64,000 nt of DNA from Toxoplasma gondii ME49 (Eukaryota > Apicomplexa > Conoidasida > Eucoccidiorida > Sarcocystidae): assembly GCF_000006565.2 (NCBI RefSeq), contig NC_031468.1, positions 620,001 through 684,000 of the forward strand, written 5' to 3'. The translations under genes and the position numbers were made by a program. Positions 59,704 through 64,000 of this stretch are shown here, in pieces. Every line of letters begins with the position of its first letter. The stretch's first letter is position 1. The notes beneath the pieces were generated by a model, which did not search any database, was not told the DNA's origin, and saw only the letters and a program-made list of their open reading frames with translations.

Positions 59704-62700
59704 CTAGCCAAAAACGCTAGGGAGTCCTTTCCTCAGCATCCGTCTGATGTCCAGTTCCCGAAAGCACGACTCGAGTTGTGAAGTAGAGACAACCACGTTC
59801 TCTACGACTGCTGACGTTGGACTCCCCAAGGTCTTGTGAATGAGACTCCCGTTGTGCGACACAGATGGCAACCATGTTTTTTCTGACAGCTGGTATCGTC
59901 GTGCCTGGGATCTTCTAAATAAGGCTCCAGCTCGGGGAGACAGACACCGAAATTCCTTGTTTTGGGTGCAAACCACCATCCTTTGAACTGCTCAAGACAG
60001 CGAGAAGTGTTGACTTTCCTGTTCCCTTTCTTCCCCGCCTCAGTTCAAATCCTTCTCGCGCTCCCTACCTTGCCTGTGGGGGATGCGAGACACTCGAGGA
60101 GAGGCGACCCGCGCCAGTGGCAAAGCGTCCCTTTGCCGGCGCCTTCACAAGTTTCACCGTCAGAGATAGATCTGCAGAGTTGTCGATCGTCTTCAGTTAA
60201 CTGCCAGGGATGCGGGGTGTCCCAGCTCGCGAGGAAGTACACGAGGAGTTGACAGCCTTGTGCTGCACAAGGAAGCAGGAGAGCAGCCGCACGCGCAGGG
60301 CCATCCAGATTCGGAGACGTCATCCGCGAAAGAAACGACCTTTACCAAGTTGCTCACGCAGTCGAACTTGGGTCCGGTAAGCAAACACCGTGAACACTGG
60401 TCCCGAAGTCCGAGTACGAAATGCGTTTCTTCTTAGCTAGCAGCGGCTGAGCTTACGGCTGCGATTTTCGGAGGGTTTCCGTTTCGCAGCCTTCTCTTTC
60501 CTAGTATCGAAAAGGCGTGACCTCTGGCGATACGATCCGAAGCACTCAGTGAGCTACATTGATGCGGGGAACCGAACAAGCATCACTACACGTATACACA
60601 ATGTGTAAGACCAGAAGTAATCATGATTCTAGGTGTTTCGCTGTGGGTGCCCCCCCTGTCCCAGCCACTCTCTTGATTTCTTCTCGCACTTACAAGCTTT
60701 GACGATCACCTGCAACAGGGTGCTGAGGAGCGCGAAGATGGCCGCGCCAATCATGTATGGACTGATCTGAGTGAAGCACTTGACGGTCGTCCCCCTGAAC
60801 AGATTTCCCAAGAGAAGCTGCAAACCCGAGCGAAGAAAAATACAGGACAAAACGTGTGTTCATGCGTCGAGAAAAGCCATACCCCGCTGTGTATTGCCCT
60901 TGCTTTCTTCTTCTGTTCCCCGTCCTCATCTCCCTTCCCCTTTTCCTCTTGGCGTGGTGTCTCCGCGTTTGCGTGCGAAGGTCGCAGAAAAGAAATTCTT
61001 CCACTGTTTGGACGAATATACCCCCCGTCGACTACGAACGCGTCTCTCGAACCGCGTCAATGAAATATTTTTACCGAAATACTGATATCTATCACTCAAA
61101 AGAGATTAGGGAGCATTCGGCACTACCCTGAAGCAAAGGCGCTGACTACTCTGAATAACAAGCAGTTGAGAATTTCAGTTTCAGTAACACAAACACTGGA
61201 AGGCCACTTGTTCCTTTTCACGTCGTCTTTCCTGCAGCCTCCGCTTCCCTCCTTTTTCGCGAGATGTCCAGCGAAAAGTCAAAGTATGTCACGAAATCGA
61301 GTGTTCCTCAGATCTGCACGGACTGGGGTGTCTCTACCGCCTGGCGTTCGGCAGGACCATGCGTGGACTCCTTTAATCGGATTTGGAGTGCACCATGAAG
61401 ATCGCAACACAACTGCTCGACTGAAGTGTGTGCTCGTGAACCTCCCTGTTGAGGGAAAGTCGCCGAATGGTGTGCTCAAACTAGGGGGTACCTGGGATGT
61501 CGATCCGGCCCGTGAAGTCACAGATGGACCAGCGAGCATCGCAGTGGACTTGCTTTTGGCATCGCATATACTGTGCTGTGAAGCACCCCTGTTGTTTCCC
61601 TTTGCCCACACATAAATTCCGGTGAACGAACGGCACGACAAGACATCGCTTTCCCACATTTTCTCGCGCACCTCGGTTTGAAGAGCGGGGATTCCGACGG
61701 TGATGAAGTCGACAGTGTAGGGGACGATGAACCAGAGGGTTCTCCAGATTTGCAGTTGACTCCAGAAGGAAGTGAAGGTCCCAGCGCCCATGATCGCGCC
61801 GAGCGTCGTCATGAAGCAGAGAGCCTCGCTCGTGAACCATCCACGTTGGCGCTGTCTCTGGAGCCACGAGTTCCAGTGCAGCACATGGGGTTCGCCGCCT
61901 GCGTTGGAGACAAGTTTGACGGGCTGGCCGTCCATGCGGTCCCAGAATTTGTCCCCGTTTTTGGTGTGGCAGAGGAGCACGCCGGTGCTCCCCTGCGGGA
62001 AGCCTGTCTTGAGGTCGAAGGCGAGTCCGAGCGCCCCCGACTTTTTGTCTCGGGCGAACAAGCAAGTCGCCTGCTTCCCGTTTATGGGTACATCAGACGA
62101 CTGCGAGGGCCGCGCGGAGAGCGGCGTCGACGCGAAGGCCCCGCCGCAAGTCTCCGTGATGGAGACCGTGGGCGAAGGCACCTCCTTCTCTCCCAAGCCA
62201 AGGTCCCGCGGGCTCGAGGGGCCCGAGTGCTGGCACGACGCGCGCTTTTCGCCCTCCCCCATCCGAGGTCCCGACCCCACACGAGCCATCGCCAGGGCCA
62301 AGCTGCTTTCACCCTCGCGGGCCACAGGACCCGACCCCTGCGCGGGCCAGAAAGAGAACCGCGGGACCCGCAGGGAGCCTCGGCGCTTCTGTCCCGCAGG
62401 CCGGTGGGCCTCAGGCCCCCGACGTGCCGTCTGCAGAGCCGGGGATGAGTAGAAAGAAGCAACGGGCGACCCGGCGATTCCGCGACCGCCGCCCCGGTAG
62501 CGCAACTGATCCCCTGACTGCGCTCGTGCATCCATTCGCGACGTGTGTTTCCCTCCCCAGAAAGACGCAGCCTCGTCGGCCCTCGGGCCTTGCCGGCCTC
62601 GGTCTTCCGCTCGCTCACCGGCACTGTACAAAAACAGTCAGGGAGACACCGCTCAACGACGAGGGATCCACATCTTGACGGGTCGCGTATGCCGGACCCA

Positions 62701-64000
62701 TGCACAATTGGAATCACTTCCAAACCAGGGGGAAAAGTGCAAAGAAAAGGACAAAAGACGGAACCGGACACGCACCGGGGGAAGGGGGGTAGGGGGACCG
62801 GATCTGAGGCGGTCCCTGCGAGGTTTGAAAAACGCATGGAAGGAGACGTAAAGATGTGAAGACAGAGGAAAGGGTACATGGGCGGGTCTCGCTGAGGCCC
62901 GCAGCTCCTGTTGACACAGAAGTGGAAAGGCGAGAGGCCGTCGCCGGAAAGTTCTGCGACAGTGTGTGTTTCGGTCTCCGGAGAATCAACTACGACTTCA
63001 ACCACTGGATTACATCCTGAAAAGATCTCTGTTTACCGGTTCCAAGTTATATTCTGCTTGTGTAAGGGTTCGACAACACTCAGTGCATCTACGAATATAT
63101 TCGGGCGCACCTTGTCTCGTATCAGTTTTCGTAGTGAAGAAACATCTAACTACACAATGATATGCCGAGTAAAATACTGATTGGATCTCCATGAAGGGAC
63201 GGAGATAGAAAAATGCATCTTGAATGACTGCATATTCGAGTATAACTCACATATGAGAGGCCCCCGAGACAATTGTCTGTCCAGTTAGGAAAGGGCCGGT
63301 GGAGGACGTCGAGCCGGGGAAGTACGAAGTCGCAAACGGCACAACCGAGTCCACCCCACGGGGAGAAGAGTAGTAATACCCTGGATGAGGTTCCTGCGAA
63401 GGAGACTGTAAAAGATCAGTTATGAAAAACTCGTTCGGCATCAGCAGCGGTCCGTTCTCTTCCGACCGCTCCAACGCCTGCAGATGCGCATGCAGGAGAC
63501 GGTGTTCTTCGACGCGCTGCTCAAGGGCGATCTGGAGACACGCAGAGAAGGAAGGAGACAAAAACAACTTGTAGAGAAAATAACCGACTTCCGAAAACAC
63601 GAACGAAGGCATCTTCAGGCAAGTACACAAAGGAAAGGACGAGACGGCGGCGAAAAGACGGGCAGAAGTCGAGAAAAGCGAAACGATGGCACTGACAAGA
63701 CCTACCAAAGGGGCATGTGTGGCCTTGGCTTTTTCTTGGAGAGGAGCCGAGTCGGCCTTCTCACTCTCTTTGACTTGGTTGTCTCCATATCATAGCTAGA
63801 GTCACATTCAGTATCCAAGGTCCTGTAATGTTTCTCTAGTCGATTCGCTTTATACAGTTCTGGGTCGCGGACAAGTTGTCCAGAGACAGTCTCCACTGAT
63901 AATGTGGTACTTTCATGGCCTACCTCTGATCTTACTGTTCCTAGTGCCCCCCCCCCTCCACGCTCGCTATCCGTCTGACAGTGGAGATTGGAGTGCCTCG
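59704..64000 (-). CDS. Membrane protein, 3' part only (6 exons seen, 5' end beyond window)
   Basis: Exons are 64000-63765 (partial), 63531-63251, 62623-61672, 60817-60694, 60262-60069 and 59904-59704; phases 0, 2, 0, 1, 0 agree, giving 661 residues within the window. The first 170 residues are hydrophilic. The large third exon is GC-rich and basic, with low-complexity Arg/Gly/Ser, and ends in two spans (ALCFMTTLGAIMGAGTFTSF and LWFIVPYTVDFITVGIPAL). Exon 4 carries a third span, YMIGAAIFALLSTLLQVIV. Exon 5 holds a Cys-containing soluble segment and exon 6 a polar tail. The donor of exon 3 (GAG before GTGCGC) and the acceptor of the last exon are weak points. The family is not recognised. A G11 run in the first exon encodes Gly residues and is sensitive to length error. 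Confidence 0.6.
63943..63955. repeat. Coding homopolymer (C/G run)
   Basis: A run of about 12 C on the plus strand, read as Gly codons (ERGGGGALG) on the minus strand in the partial membrane-protein gene. The frame upstream and downstream is open only with the run length as given. Confidence 0.7.

Noticed and set aside
61678..62452. Two plus-strand ORFs of 226-256 codons opposite the large exon of the right-edge membrane protein
   Set aside because: The region is GC-rich, so stop codons are rare in every frame. The minus-strand frame has splice sites, membrane spans and phase-matched neighbours; the plus-strand ORFs have none.
62082..63005. 307-codon minus-strand ORF overlapping the same exon in another frame
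   Set aside because: It runs through the proposed intron and exon without splice support; its composition is that of shifted GC-rich coding sequence.

Overview
The window looks like nuclear DNA of a cyst-forming coccidian apicomplexan (Toxoplasma gondii or a close relative such as Hammondia or Neospora). The grounds are intron-rich genes with short GT-AG introns, many (TA)n microsatellites in introns and spacers, starts in an A-rich context, TGCATGC and AGAGACG motifs upstream of genes, secreted proteins without recognisable relatives, and moderate base composition. The species call is an inference. No rRNA, tRNA, CRISPR array or bacterial-style operon was seen.

All spliced models below were built by hand. 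They rest on splice-site consensus, unbroken reading frame and matching intron phase, and no transcript data were available. From left to right: the last two exons of a plus-strand gene (103-753, unrecognised); a minus-strand gene with an RNA recognition motif split across an intron (6920-4573); a single-exon seipin-like ER membrane protein (10918-13875); a plus-strand secreted type I membrane protein with a very long coiled coil (16374-21145); a convergent small secreted protein (23892-22158); and a plus-strand F-actin-capping protein alpha subunit (27064-31635). From 35.6 kb on, everything recognised is on the minus strand: a 2031-residue EF-hand-like/coiled-coil protein (46554-35609), an unrecognised polytopic membrane protein (59205-51185), and the 3' part of a second membrane protein that runs off the right edge (64000-59704).

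The genes do not form an obvious pathway. Two neighbours (16-24 kb) both enter the secretory pathway and are candidates for export to dense granules or another secretory compartment. CapZ-alpha would cap actin barbed ends together with a beta subunit encoded elsewhere. The RRM protein has a layout suggestive of an mRNA-export adaptor of the ALY/REF type. The two adjacent polytopic proteins are similarly built and could be parts of one larger gene.

Items most worth a second look are: an AT-rich island with an intact 78-codon ORF inside an intron at 43.3-43.5 kb, probably organelle-derived DNA; an apparent one-base frameshift at an A6 run in the polytopic membrane-protein gene; a 90-nt exon-like element in the CapZ-alpha gene that resembles the same protein segment as the neighbouring exon; and paired SVFDRM / SIFERL motifs at the two ends of the RRM protein.
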